Source of the DNA: Candidatus Eiseniibacteriota bacterium
GTDB taxonomy: Bacteria; Eisenbacteria; RBG-16-71-46
DNA length: 5,589 nt
Direction: 5' to 3'
Assembly (NCBI GenBank): GCA_005893185.1
Contig: VBOS01000425.1
Location: 1 to 5,589 of the forward strand
The translations under genes were made by a program, and so were the position numbers. Shown one piece after another: positions 5,451 through 5,589 of the stretch (position 1 is its first letter; each line of letters opens with the position of its first letter). The notes under the pieces were generated by a model. It was not told the DNA's origin. It made no database searches and saw only the letters and a program-made list of their open reading frames with translations.

Positions 5451-5589
5451 TCAGGCCCCGCCTCCGAACCAGCGCTTCAGCCAGTCGTGGACCTCGCGGT
5501 ACCAGAGGAGCGAGTTCCGGGGCTTCAGCACCCAGTGATTCTCGTCCGGGAAGTAGACGAGCCGGGCGGGCACGCCCTTGGCCTTGAGG
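5451..5589 (-). CDS. S9/prolyl-oligopeptidase-family serine peptidase, C-terminal end (cut by window edge)
   Basis: The last 45 residues are visible before the TGA (complement at 5451-5453). LVYFPDENHWVLKPRNSLLW is the hallmark C-terminal stretch of S9 peptidases of the dipeptidyl-peptidase/acylaminoacyl-peptidase type. The His in DENHWV is the catalytic His of the Ser-Asp-His triad in the alpha/beta hydrolase fold. The following YREVHDWLKRWFGGGA is the usual terminal helix. Such enzymes cleave peptides from N-termini, often in the periplasm, but the N-terminal propeller, any signal peptide and the nucleophile lie outside the window, so exact specificity is unknown. It is on the same strand as the CxxCH protein gene but separated from it by a terminator and the repeat element, so the two are probably separate units. 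Confidence 0.9.
   Translation of the reverse strand, partial: LKAKGVPARLVYFPDENHWVLKPRNSLLWYREVHDWLKRWFGGGA

Overview
The window is about 5.6 kb of very GC-rich, gene-dense bacterial chromosome, apparently free of tRNA or rRNA genes, CRISPR arrays and transposase genes. Family content (a ThiI-like PP-loop protein, a PAS/PAS/PAS hybrid histidine kinase, a choice-of-anchor V secreted protein with a CxxCH motif, an S9 peptidase) and base composition suggest an uncultured or environmental lineage such as Myxococcota/'Deltaproteobacteria', Eisenbacteria or a neighbouring phylum. That placement is inference only; nothing here fixes the taxon.

Layout. Left edge (1-253, minus): the first 84 codons of a PP-loop ATPase related to tRNA-thiolation enzymes. 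A 238-bp divergent intergenic region follows. At 492-2870 (plus) is a 792-residue soluble hybrid sensor kinase with three PAS-like domains, an intact phospho-acceptor histidine, a badly degraded ATP-binding domain and an intact C-terminal receiver. After a 62-bp gap comes a compact three-gene plus-strand cluster: a four-helix membrane protein (2933-3352), a second four-helix membrane protein that overlaps it by 7 bp and has a histidine pattern suited to b-type hemes (3346-3840), and a cation-dependent O-methyltransferase of the COMT/caffeoyl-CoA type (3851-4501). The methyltransferase converges on a minus-strand gene (4518-5207) for an exported choice-of-anchor V protein with one c-type heme motif. 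One perfect hairpin contains both stop codons. Upstream of the exported protein is a 145-bp structured inverted-repeat element (5243-5387), then a UUCG-loop terminator (5407-5428) for the last gene, the C-terminus of an S9/prolyl-oligopeptidase-family serine peptidase (5451-5589, minus, cut by the window edge).

How the parts may work together. The membrane pair plus methyltransferase look co-transcribed. The second membrane protein and the exported CxxCH protein both look like possible heme proteins, so a small envelope redox theme is possible, but they lie in different transcription units and the link is inference. The kinase has no membrane segment and probably integrates cytoplasmic PAS signals. 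Its degenerate catalytic domain suggests it takes part in a phosphorelay without phosphorylating itself.

The observations most worth following are the degenerate kinase domain, the inverted-repeat element, the histidine geometry of the second membrane protein, and the hairpin that contains two stop codons.
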